A stretch of DNA of 9,455 nucleotides, from NCBI GenBank assembly GCA_003096255.1, contig PIXS01000374.1, forward strand, positions 1 to 9,455, read 5' to 3'. Positions 1 to 6,637 of this stretch are shown in pieces. The notes under the pieces were generated by a model. It did not search any database. It saw nothing but the letters and a program-made list of their open reading frames with translations, and was not told where the DNA came from. The first letter of the stretch is position 1, and every line of letters starts with the position of its first letter. The position numbers and the translations under genes are program-made. This DNA comes from Candidatus Bathyarchaeum sp. (GTDB lineage: Archaea; Thermoproteota; Bathyarchaeia; Bathyarchaeales; Bathyarchaeaceae).

Positions 1-1
1 C

Positions 2-55
2 CTTGGAGGCGTCACCTTCGTTCCCTTAATCGGCAAACACGGCTTCCAACCATAA
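2..55 (+). CDS. Possible C-terminal end of an upstream gene (partial)
   Basis: Frame 2 is open from the left edge to a TAA at 53-55 and would encode the tail LGGVTFVPLIGKHGFQP. The residue mix (hydrophobic stretch, Gly/Pro turns) looks protein-like. However, 17 codons are too few to identify a family, and the minus strand is also open over these bases. I do not recognise the product. If real, it ends about 390 bp before the next gene, so the two are probably not tightly cotranscribed. No convincing terminator hairpin follows; only a T-rich stretch around 66-90 is present. Confidence 0.3.
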   Translation, partial: LGGVTFVPLIGKHGFQP

Positions 56-444
56 CAAACAATTCATCTTAGTGTTGTTGTCTACTTTCTCACACAATAA
101 TCCAACCTCCTTCAAGTGGTCTAAAGAGTCGAAAAACGTATAAAAAATACAATAATTTCATCATTCAAATAACTGTTCGAATTTCTCAAACTCTTTATTA
201 TTTAATGATAGATATTACCAAAAAACATATTAAGAAAAACGACAAAAACATAAGCGGAGATGTGGGGAACAACATCTGACACGCTATTTGCTTTTGCAAA
301 AATCGTTAAACATTCCAACAGAATTGCTTGAATCAACAGTGTTGGTTCTTCTATCCACTTGGATGAATCACAACGTAACCTGAAGAGGTACAGCAGGTTC
401 CGGTCTCTCCAAGGTAAAGTCTAACTTAGAGAATTACAAAGGAG
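56..444. other. AT-rich non-coding stretch upstream of the 641-codon gene
   Basis: No convincing ORF is present. Contents seen: a TATA-like element at 139-147; a 6-bp inverted repeat (AGATGT 258-263, ACATCT 272-277); a 5-bp hairpin TTTGC-TTTT-GCAAA at 287-300; and a 6-bp inverted repeat (AACCTG 377-382, CAGGTT 394-399) shortly before the coding region. If transcription starts from the TATA element, the next gene would have an unusually long leader of about 275 nt, or the stretch could encode a small RNA. I recognise no known riboswitch or tRNA fold here. Confidence 0.5.
131..147 (+). promoter_or_regulatory. Candidate archaeal promoter (BRE + TATA)
   Basis: An A-rich GAAAAACG element at 131-138 is followed directly by TATAAAAAA at 139-147, resembling a BRE next to a TATA box. 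A start site would be expected roughly 25 bp downstream, around 165-170, well before the gene at 445. The surroundings are very AT-rich, so a chance match is possible, and a weaker T/A-rich candidate lies near 192-204. Confidence 0.35.
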
Positions 445-2370
445 GTGAATGAAACGAAAAGAAAAAACGTTTCTGTTATTGTCTTGTTTTTGGCTTTTAT
501 AATTCTTTTTAGTTCCAATACTGTGAATGCAAGCACAGAGGCTGAAGTTCAATCTCAGGTCACTAATTTCTTAACACAAGTAGCAGGTTTTGATGAAACT
601 TCCCTCAGCTTTTCTTCCTTCAACGTTTCCAGAAGTACCTTAACAGAGTCAACCAGTCAATTGATAATAAACGCAATCATCACGAGTAATAATCAGGAGT
701 TCAGTCTTGCAATGACGTTTGTCCGTGAAAAAGTCGTATTTTATGTACTCGATTTGCTAGAAAACGAAAACTCTGACAAGACACAGATTAGTGTGGAAGA
801 GTCATTAAATGTAGCCAAAATGTCCCTTCAAGCATATGAAAAAGATTTTGATGCTATTTATGTCAGCGAATTCATTCAGGCGCTACCAACAAGTTTGTCC
901 ACTCAAGAGTCTACTATTGAGAATGAGGATTCACTTCTGAATATCAAATATTCTGACGTTTCTGATACCAAGATGGAATATGCTAGTTTTTCTTGGATTA
1001 AAAAAATTGGTGGAATCACGGTGCCTAATTTATCTGTTGCACTTTCGGTCGCTAAGAATGGATTAGTTACTAAATTCTTCGACAATTTAGAGCTGTATGA
1101 AATTGTTGTTGCTGATGATTTAATTTCAGAAGAACAAGCGATATCTATCGGACAGGAATATATTGAAAAATATGCTACTGAAAACGATAGAAAAACTGTT
1201 GCGGTAGTATCCAAGTTCCAGTATTCGAGAGATTTCAAGTGTACTAGAGGAGATAGTTATACATTATATCCACAGTGGGCTATCTCAGCCAATTTCTCGG
1301 AAATCGGTAAAGAAGGCGTTTATGGATACAGCGTTCTGATATGGGCTGACACCGGAGAAGTGCACAGTTTCGAACCACAAGGGACTTTCTTAGATAAGAG
1401 TTTGATGAATGAGACACCTTCGAACTCTGTACCTATGATGATCGGAATAACACTTACTCTCACACTGGCAATTGTCGCAATCTACTTGTATAAGCGAAAA
1501 CACATTGAAGCAAAAATAAAAGTTAGAAATTCGGTTATCAGGAAAACAAGTGTTCTGCTAACTATCGCATTTTTATGCAGTTTGCCTATGCTACAAGTTT
1601 GCAATGCAAGTTCGTCAATGATCTTTGGATCAAGAGCAAGTCTACCTGATTATGAAATAGAGATAGACACTACTCTTGCTGGAAACATAGCTAGCGCTTC
1701 TTCAGCAGCAGGATATGATACGTATAACTGGTATGGATCATCAACAACCAGAAACAATCTCTATATCGGTGCTTACGGCTATGGAGAATTTTTTTCACAT
1801 AGTTTTTTTGTGGGACATGGAGATGGTGGTAGTTCATCAGGATGGTGGTGCTTTGTTTGGCCTTGGCATTACCATGATACTATAGCAATGTATGACGATT
1901 CTGGCAACTGGATACGGGATCACGATATATTCTGGAACTCATTCTCTGTAAATATTAACAGTAGAAAGGCTGTTGTCTTTTGGTCCTGCCATCTCGGAGA
2001 AGATGCTATAGGCTCAGTTATAGAACATCCATGTCGTACCGAGTACCATGCTATGCCACAAGCATGGAATCACGATCTTTCCTTAAGTTTAAACGGGTAT
2101 AACAATCCAGATAGTAGCGGTCAGGCTTTCATTGGTTGGATCGGAACGGCCCCATTCCTTTCATCAGATCTATTCGATGTCGAGGATATGGGCTACAATT
2201 TCTTACTTCGTTTCTATTGGGCTACTATGGTAGACGGAAGAACAATAAATGCTGGACTCGATTATGCTTCAAATGATCTTTTCGGTGTATCTTATGGCAA
2301 CTGTGACTTGTATATTGGATTTGGCGGAAGTCAAATGTTAGTTTATGGTCAAGGAAGTATCTATCTATAG
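445..2370 (+). CDS. Predicted membrane-tethered clan CD (caspase/gingipain-like) cysteine peptidase with PepSY-like N-terminal region
   Basis: This 641-residue protein is predicted to act outside the membrane. Residues 5-29 form a signal peptide ending in VNA-S. Residues about 226-312 resemble a PepSY-type domain (ISEEQAISIGQEYI, YPQW, then WADTGEV at 300-306), a fold found in peptidase propeptides and inhibitors. A membrane segment at 331-349, a basic cytoplasmic loop (YKRK and later RK) and a second hydrophobic segment at 367-387 ending VCNA-S make a hairpin that returns the chain outside. In the C-terminal domain, FFVGHGDG (His458-Gly459) and AVVFWSCHLG (Cys515), each after a hydrophobic strand, match the clan CD His-Gly and Ser/Ala-Cys dyad; the later GWIGTAP and DGRTINAGLDYA segments fit C25-like folds. 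The GTG at 445 lies inside the purine-rich GGAGGTG, so the start is uncertain. The family is inferred from motifs, without a database search. Confidence 0.65.
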   Translation: MNETKRKNVSVIVLFLAFIILFSSNTVNASTEAEVQSQVTNFLTQVAGFDETSLSFSSFNVSRSTLTESTSQLIINAIITSNNQEFSLAMTFVREKVVFYVLDLLENENSDKTQISVEESLNVAKMSLQAYEKDFDAIYVSEFIQALPTSLSTQESTIENEDSLLNIKYSDVSDTKMEYASFSWIKKIGGITVPNLSVALSVAKNGLVTKFFDNLELYEIVVADDLISEEQAISIGQEYIEKYATENDRKTVAVVSKFQYSRDFKCTRGDSYTLYPQWAISANFSEIGKEGVYGYSVLIWADTGEVHSFEPQGTFLDKSLMNETPSNSVPMMIGITLTLTLAIVAIYLYKRKHIEAKIKVRNSVIRKTSVLLTIAFLCSLPMLQVCNASSSMIFGSRASLPDYEIEIDTTLAGNIASASSAAGYDTYNWYGSSTTRNNLYIGAYGYGEFFSHSFFVGHGDGGSSSGWWCFVWPWHYHDTIAMYDDSGNWIRDHDIFWNSFSVNINSRKAVVFWSCHLGEDAIGSVIEHPCRTEYHAMPQAWNHDLSLSLNGYNNPDSSGQAFIGWIGTAPFLSSDLFDVEDMGYNFLLRFYWATMVDGRTINAGLDYASNDLFGVSYGNCDLYIGFGGSQMLVYGQGSIYL

Positions 2371-2396
2371 ACTTGAATAAAAACTCTCAGAAGTGC

Positions 2397-2434
2397 AAAA
2401 GTTGTTCAACAAAACAATTCCGCAACTTTTTTTT
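2397..2434 (+). terminator. Hairpin + T-tract terminator after the 641-codon gene
   Basis: AAAAGTTG (2397-2404) pairs with CAACTTTT (2423-2430), giving an 8-bp stem over an 18-nt loop. The T-tract spans 2427-2434 (8 T), and two further runs of six T follow at 2459-2464 and 2470-2475. It lies 27 bp after the TAG stop, on the correct strand, and separates this gene from the convergent fen1. Archaeal termination relies on U-rich tracts, so the repeated T runs may matter more than the long-looped stem. Confidence 0.6.
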
Positions 2435-2501
2435 AACCAATCCAGCTCATCAGGTTTCTTTTTTCATGATTTTTTGTCAAATAGATAGACGAGGGCTTCT
2501 T

Positions 2502-2517
2502 CCCAGCAATAACTGGG
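2502..2517 (-). terminator. Small hairpin just after the fen1 stop
   Basis: CCCAG (2502-2506) and CTGGG (2513-2517) form a 5-bp stem with a 6-nt loop, 2 bp past the fen1 TAA stop. No T-run follows on the minus strand, so this is at best a weak 3'-end structure for the cdc48-wHTH-fen1 transcript. Confidence 0.3.
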
Positions 2518-2519
2518 CT

Positions 2520-3554
2520 TTAGCAGAACCATGACTCAAGAGTTCTTTTGCTTTTTGCCTCTTTCAGTCCAGCAGTCATCTTGCTTAATGCCCTGCGTAC
2601 CCTGTCTTCGGAGAAGTCTCTTTCACGACAAAGAAAATCTACCACACCTTCGACGTTGGGGTCAGTCCACTCCAGCTGGTAATCGTCCGTAACTTTTGGC
2701 TTAAGAAAGATTTCCCGAATTCTTTTAGGCTCAACAGGAAACTCTGCATCTTCCAGCTCATTCAACGCTTCTTCGATGCTTCCATGCTTTCTTATCAACT
2801 TCAAGGCAGTCTTCGGTCCGATGCCCTTCACACCATCAGGATTAAAGTCCGTTCCCACAAGCATCGCCACATCAATAAGCTGCTCGCGGGTAATCTCCAG
2901 TTCCCTGAGAACATGCTCCAGCTTCATAACCTCAGGCACAACCTCCACGTAAACCCGCTTTCTCGGAAGCTTACGCCTACCACTAATGGTAACGTTTCTC
3001 ACCAGAGCAGTTGCACCAAAAAGAAGGCTATCATAGTCTTGGCTGCCACAGTAATCAGCTGCTCCCTTAAGTGTCAAATAGGCGGCTTGAGCTTCGCCCT
3101 CTGACGGGGCTTGAATCCATGGCACGCCCAGCTCTGTGAGGAGCCGTTTTGAGTCTTCTGGCATGTAATCTTTGAGTTTTGAGGTCATCTGGGCGTAGCT
3201 TCGTGCCTGCTCAATTTTTCCTTCTTTCAGGGCTTTTTCATACTTGACCAGAGCCTCAGCCTTGACTTTGGCTCGACGTTTAATCTCCACCTCTTTTAGG
3301 GTCGGCGGAGCCCCATCAAAAACGTAGGCAACCTTAACGCCCTTCTCAACCAAGTTAACTGTTCGATAAAACAACCCGCTCAAGTGGCTGGTGATTCTGC
3401 CTGAACGGTCTTTTAGGGGTGTGCCGTCTGGCTGACGGATAATCGCCAAAAACTGATACAGGGCATTGTAGGCGTCGATTGCTACAGACTTTCCGCTTAG
3501 ACTAGTGAAATCAATCTTTGTTTTAGGCGCCAGCGCTCTGAAATTTACACCCAA
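2520..3554 (-). CDS. fen: Flap endonuclease 1 (FEN-1), TTG start
   Basis: FEN-1 is a Mg-dependent structure-specific 5' nuclease that removes 5' flaps at Okazaki fragments and in base-excision repair, working with PCNA. From the TTG at 3554 the protein is 344 residues and begins MGVNFRAL, matching the conserved Met-Gly-Val start of archaeal FEN-1. In this numbering the metal ligands fall at D27 (AIDAYNALYQFL), D80 (VFDGAPP), E152/E154 (PSEGEA), D173/D175 (SQDYDS) and D236 (VGTDF), followed by the H3TH motif GVKGIGPKTALKLI. The frame stays open to a GTG at 3593, which would add 13 residues, but TTG has a GGTGG site 8 nt upstream and fits the family. The C-terminus TLESWFC is a PCNA-interacting box in which the usual Gln is Lys. 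The gene is last in a row after cdc48 and a winged-helix gene, 53 bp from the latter. Confidence 0.95.
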   Translation of the reverse strand: MGVNFRALAPKTKIDFTSLSGKSVAIDAYNALYQFLAIIRQPDGTPLKDRSGRITSHLSGLFYRTVNLVEKGVKVAYVFDGAPPTLKEVEIKRRAKVKAEALVKYEKALKEGKIEQARSYAQMTSKLKDYMPEDSKRLLTELGVPWIQAPSEGEAQAAYLTLKGAADYCGSQDYDSLLFGATALVRNVTISGRRKLPRKRVYVEVVPEVMKLEHVLRELEITREQLIDVAMLVGTDFNPDGVKGIGPKTALKLIRKHGSIEEALNELEDAEFPVEPKRIREIFLKPKVTDDYQLEWTDPNVEGVVDFLCRERDFSEDRVRRALSKMTAGLKEAKSKRTLESWFC

Positions 3555-3562
3555 CTTCTGTG

Positions 3563-3567
3563 CCACC
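3563..3567 (-). promoter_or_regulatory. Ribosome binding site supporting the TTG start of fen1
   Basis: On the minus strand GGTGG lies 8 nt before the TTG at 3554, a normal Shine-Dalgarno distance. The alternative GTG at 3593 has only a T-rich stretch before it and no purine-rich site. Confidence 0.45.
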
Positions 3568-3607
3568 AGATACAGGTTAAAAGGCTGAGCCACAAAAAGT
3601 CTTAGAC

Positions 3608-3853
3608 TTACTCTTTTGGGCTCTCCGTTAGTTCAACTCTTCTTTTCCCTTTGGTGCGGGCTGCCACATATATTCTTCCCTCAATCTCCATCCGCATCAG
3701 AGTCTTGTTCAGCTCACTGAATCCAACGCCTTCGTGAGTTCCCTTCAGTATATCGAACAACTCTACATCCGTCATTGGACCCTTCCGCTCAAGAGTCTCC
3801 ACTATCTGCGTATAGAGGGGATGAGACTTCCACGTTTTCATCATATTATCCAT
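3608..3853 (-). CDS. Small winged helix-turn-helix protein
   Basis: This 81-residue protein has the layout of a minimal winged-helix DNA-binding domain: helix 1 about residues 12-24 (PLYTQIVETLERKG), helix 2 about 27-37 (MTDVELFDILKG), a recognition helix about 44-58 (FSELNKTLMRMEIEG) and a beta wing about 60-76 (IYVAARTKGKRRVELT) with a basic turn RTKGKRR. There is no extra ligand or oligomerisation domain. The ATG at 3853 follows the cdc48 stop by 14 bp, with GGAG only 4 nt upstream; two more ATGs at 3844 and 3841 are alternative starts. Tight placement between cdc48 and fen1 suggests cotranscription. It could be a local regulator or an architectural DNA-binding factor; the target is unknown. 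Confidence 0.8.
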   Translation of the reverse strand: MDNMMKTWKSHPLYTQIVETLERKGPMTDVELFDILKGTHEGVGFSELNKTLMRMEIEGRIYVAARTKGKRRVELTESPKE

Positions 3854-3867
3854 TCAACTCCAAATTG

Positions 3868-6039
3868 CTATGCCACGGGTGTCGTGGGTTTCTTCAACTG
3901 GCGAATATTCTTCATGAAGCCCCTGTACCAACTCTCCATGTTCGACATTATAGAGGGACCAATCTTTTCAGCGGCTTTCCTGAAGTCACCGCCAGTAACC
4001 TCCTTAGCCTTTATGTCCCTCCGCAAAGCAATCAATCCTGCTTCTCTACAAAGGGCTTCAATGTCTGCGCCAGAATACTTCTTCGTTAACATAACTAACT
4101 GAGCCAAATCCACATCCTTCGCCAAAGGCATGTTCTTGGTGTATATTTTGAAGATTGCCAACCTGCTCTCCTGGTCAGGCTCCGGAACGTAAATCAGACG
4201 ATCGAACCGTCCTGGCCGAAGAATTGCAGGGTCCACAATGTCTGGTCTGTTGGTTGCAGCAATAATAACAACATCCTCCAAAGAGACAAGACCATCCATC
4301 TCAGTTAATAGCTGGCTGATAACGCGTTCTGTGACTCCGCTGTCTGCGTAGCCCATTCCTCTTCCAGGAACTAATGAGTCAAACTCGTCAAAGAATATGA
4401 CTGCAGGCGAAGCCATCCTTGCCTTACGGAAAACCTCTCGTATGGCTTTCTCTGATTCACCTACCCACTTGGAAAAGACTTCTGGACCTTTTATGGTTAT
4501 GAAGTTGGCTTCACTTTCTGTGGCTACTGCTCTTGCCAGCAAAGTTTTTCCGCAACCTGGAGGACCGTAGAGCATGATGCCTTTTGGTGGTCGTATTCCC
4601 ATTCGAGTGAAGACGTCGGGGTTCTTGAGGGGCCATTCCACAGCTTCTTTAAGGTCTTCTTTCACGTCAGTTAAACCGCCAACTTCTGTCCAACGAACAG
4701 TGGGCACTTCAATGTAGACTTCCCTCATGGCTGTGGGAGTGATTTCCCTGTATGCGGCTAAGAAGTCTTCCATTCGAACTTCCATCTTTTCTAGAACACT
4801 AGGAGGAATGCGCTCGTCTTCTAGGTTTATTTCTGGCAGGTATCTGCGTAGTGCCTTCATTGCTGTTTCGCGGCCTAGAGCGGACAGGTCTGCTCCAGTG
4901 TAGCCGTGAGTCATTTTGGAGAGTTTCTTTAGGTCAACGTCTTCTTTCAGGGGCATTCCTCTGGTGTGAATCTGCATTATTTCGTAGCGTCCCTTTTTGT
5001 CGGGTACGCCAATTTCGATTTCGCGGTCGAATCTTCCAGGTCGTCTCAAGGCGGGGTCAAGGGCTTCAGGTCTGTTTGTTGCGCCTATGACGATGAGGTA
5101 GCCTCTTCCTGACAGTCCATCCATCAGGGCGAGAAGCTGAGCCACAACTCGTCTCTCGACTTCGCCAGTTACCTCTTCCCTTTTTGGGGCGATTGCGTCA
5201 AGCTCGTCGATGAAGATTATGCTGGGCGCATTCTTTTGAGCCTGCTGGAACATTTCACGGAGTCTAGCCTCTGACTCGCCGTAGAACTTGCTCATTATCT
5301 CTGGACCGTTTATTGAATAGAAGTTTGCTTCAGACTCGTTTGCAACTGCCCGTGCTAGAAGTGTTTTGCCGCATCCCGGGGGTCCATGTAACAGGACTCC
5401 TTTTGGCGGGTCTATTCCCAGCCTTTGGAAGAGTTCAGGGTGCCGTAGGGGCAGTTCAACCATTTCCCTTATCCGCTGTATCTCCTCGTGGAGTCCTCCG
5501 ATGTCCTCGTAGGTTGTGCGGGGTACACCTTTGGTTTCTGGAGCGGGTTCAGCCATTATCTGGATGGTTGTGCCGTGGCTTATTCTTACAATTCCGTGGG
5601 GACGCGATTTCGTTACTCGGAAGGGAATAGCGTGGCCTAGCATCATGACTAGGGTGGTGTCTCCTTCCACAAAGGTTCTTTCCATAAGTCTGTTCTTCAC
5701 GAAGTTTGTGAAGTCCTCGTCCACATTCAGTTTCATGTCTATGGGCGCTAACACCACGGTTGTGGCGTTGGTTACCTTTGCTGGCCGGATTACGACTAAC
5801 TCGTGCATTGCCACTCCCGCATTTTTGCGGGTGAATCCATCGATTCTGATGATTTCTCTGTTTTGGTCTTCAGAGTAGGCTGGCCAAGCTATGGCTGCGG
5901 TGTTTCTTTTTCCAACAATTTCGATTACGTCGCCCGCTGAGATGCCAAGTTTTTTCATGGTCTGCTGGTCGATTCGGGCGATTCCTCGGTAAACGTCACG
6001 TTGTCTTGCGTCTTCTACTCTAAGCTGGACTTCGCTCAT
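3868..6039 (-). CDS. cdc48: Cdc48/VAT-type AAA+ ATPase (double-ring unfoldase)
   Basis: Hexameric cytosolic AAA+ unfoldase that threads proteins through its pore, often feeding the proteasome. The 723 residues show the full family layout. The N domain (double-psi barrel plus C-terminal subdomain) spans about 1-180. D1 has Walker A GPPGCGKT at 219-226, Walker B IIFIDE ending at 279 and an arginine-finger segment RRPGRFDR near 332-339. D2 has Walker A 492-499, Walker B VIFFDE ending at 552 and RPGRFDR near 608-614. Aromatic pore loops are KFYG (251-254) in D1 and KWVG (524-527) in D2. The C-terminus ends in TTPVA and lacks the HbYX tail many proteasome activators use. ATG at 6039; a candidate promoter lies about 62 bp upstream. 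The winged-helix gene and fen1 follow closely. No key residue appears lost. Confidence 0.97.
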   Translation of the reverse strand: MSEVQLRVEDARQRDVYRGIARIDQQTMKKLGISAGDVIEIVGKRNTAAIAWPAYSEDQNREIIRIDGFTRKNAGVAMHELVVIRPAKVTNATTVVLAPIDMKLNVDEDFTNFVKNRLMERTFVEGDTTLVMMLGHAIPFRVTKSRPHGIVRISHGTTIQIMAEPAPETKGVPRTTYEDIGGLHEEIQRIREMVELPLRHPELFQRLGIDPPKGVLLHGPPGCGKTLLARAVANESEANFYSINGPEIMSKFYGESEARLREMFQQAQKNAPSIIFIDELDAIAPKREEVTGEVERRVVAQLLALMDGLSGRGYLIVIGATNRPEALDPALRRPGRFDREIEIGVPDKKGRYEIMQIHTRGMPLKEDVDLKKLSKMTHGYTGADLSALGRETAMKALRRYLPEINLEDERIPPSVLEKMEVRMEDFLAAYREITPTAMREVYIEVPTVRWTEVGGLTDVKEDLKEAVEWPLKNPDVFTRMGIRPPKGIMLYGPPGCGKTLLARAVATESEANFITIKGPEVFSKWVGESEKAIREVFRKARMASPAVIFFDEFDSLVPGRGMGYADSGVTERVISQLLTEMDGLVSLEDVVIIAATNRPDIVDPAILRPGRFDRLIYVPEPDQESRLAIFKIYTKNMPLAKDVDLAQLVMLTKKYSGADIEALCREAGLIALRRDIKAKEVTGGDFRKAAEKIGPSIMSNMESWYRGFMKNIRQLKKPTTPVA

Positions 6040-6074
6040 CTAGATTTCCATCCATTATGTGTGATTGTGAAGCT

Positions 6075-6089
6075 CCACGTTTTTCGTGG
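6075..6089 (-). promoter_or_regulatory. Hairpin at the predicted 5' end of the cdc48 transcript
   Basis: CCACG (6075-6079) and CGTGG (6085-6089) form a perfect 5-bp stem with a 5-nt loop, extendable with one bulge. It falls about where transcription from the TATA box at 6101-6108 would start, so it could cap the mRNA 5' end. It might equally be a weak 3' structure of the aEF-1beta transcript, though no T-run follows. Confidence 0.3.
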
Positions 6090-6100
6090 GAGGCTATTCA

Positions 6101-6113
6101 TATTTAAACTTTG
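6101..6113 (-). promoter_or_regulatory. Candidate archaeal promoter of cdc48
   Basis: On the minus strand CAAAG (6113-6109) is directly followed by TTTAAATA (6108-6101), a good fit to a BRE plus the archaeal TATA consensus. It sits in the 79-bp gap between the aEF-1beta stop and the cdc48 ATG, and predicts a start site near 6076-6080 and a leader of about 40 nt. The block could therefore be transcribed independently of the elongation factor gene. Confidence 0.6.
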
Positions 6114-6118
6114 ACGAG

Positions 6119-6385
6119 TTAGAGTCTTGTTACGCCTAGCGTGTGTATCTGACCGACTTCTGGAATGTCCATGATTAGTTTCTCTGTTTCGTCCACAATT
6201 CCGTCTCTTTCGGGTAGAACCATGTTAACTTTTAGTGCAGAGAGACCAAAAGCTATGGGCTCTTCAGCGAAGCGTTGAATGGCAGCAACATCTGCTAGTT
6301 GCTTCTTGAGTTTCTCTTTCAACACTTCAAGGTCAATTGTTGATTCGGACGGAAGAATTTTGTAAGCAATTACTATCTTTCCCAT
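6119..6385 (-). CDS. ef1b: Translation elongation factor aEF-1beta
   Basis: aEF-1beta is the guanine-nucleotide exchange factor that recycles aEF-1alpha from its GDP to its GTP form during elongation. The 88-residue length is normal for the archaeal single-domain form. Visible are the first strand (KIVIAYKILP, with the usual pattern ending in Pro), the charged helix DLEVLKEKLKKQL (19-31), the conserved EEPIAFGLSALKVNMVLPE (41-59) and the final acidic helix plus strand (ETEKLIMDIPEVGQIHTLGVTRL). ATG at 6385, with GGAG about 11 nt upstream, somewhat long. The gene reads in the same direction as cdc48, 79 bp ahead of it, but a promoter candidate between them suggests at least partly separate expression. 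An inverted repeat lies upstream at 6426-6462. Confidence 0.9.
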   Translation of the reverse strand: MGKIVIAYKILPSESTIDLEVLKEKLKKQLADVAAIQRFAEEPIAFGLSALKVNMVLPERDGIVDETEKLIMDIPEVGQIHTLGVTRL

Positions 6386-6425
6386 ATTATTTTTCTCTCC
6401 TAAATTCCTGTTAACGCATTTCTGT

Positions 6426-6462
6426 CACATTATGAAAGTAGACCAAGCACTGCGATAATGTG
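6426..6462. repeat. Inverted repeat upstream of aEF-1beta
   Basis: CACATTAT (6426-6433) and ATAATGTG (6455-6462) are perfect 8-bp inverted arms separated by 21 bp, 41 bp before the aEF-1beta start codon. The proximal arm overlaps a weak TATA-like element (minus-strand TTTCATAATG) that would place the start site near 6407. The pair could be an operator or an RNA hairpin. A second small palindrome, CTAGC-AA-GCTAG at 6465-6476, lies immediately next to it. No terminator or ORF is evident in the rest of the 6386-6637 gap. Confidence 0.4.
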
Positions 6463-6637
6463 AACTAGCAAGCTAGACGAAAAGCTGACCTATTAACCTT
6501 ACTATGCAAGGCTCAGAGACAACAATCAGTAACTTAATTCAGAAAGATGATGCTATATGTGGTCTGCAAACAAAAATTAGCATACGATTTCGTGTATGGA
6601 AGCTTGTTTTGGCTTACCAGAACTGAACAATGACTGT

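Noticed and set aside
170..195. GTTCGAAT resembling a tRNA T-loop
   Set aside because: The flanking bases do not form the 5-bp T-stem, and no acceptor or anticodon stem can be drawn around it.
390..412. GGTTCCGGTCTCTCC resembling the 3' part of a tRNA
   Set aside because: The T-loop consensus fails and no matching 5' acceptor strand is found upstream.
903..1238. Minus-strand open frame of 111 codons inside the peptidase-like gene
   Set aside because: It lies fully within a well-supported gene on the other strand, has low-complexity Ser/Leu-rich content and no ribosome site or family signature; it is a shadow frame.
1870..1930. HYHD and DHD in the peptidase-like domain as a metalloprotease site
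   Set aside because: There is no HExxH or other known zinc-peptidase pattern; the His-Gly/Ser-Cys dyad explains the domain better.
3734..5878. Several plus-strand frames of 79-122 codons opposite cdc48 and the winged-helix gene
   Set aside because: They are antisense to highly conserved AAA+ coding sequence and their translations (Leu/Arg/Phe-rich) show no recognisable domain.
6541..6560. GATGATG near 6547 as a box C of a C/D guide RNA
   Set aside because: The last box position mismatches and no properly spaced D, C' and D' boxes could be assembled.
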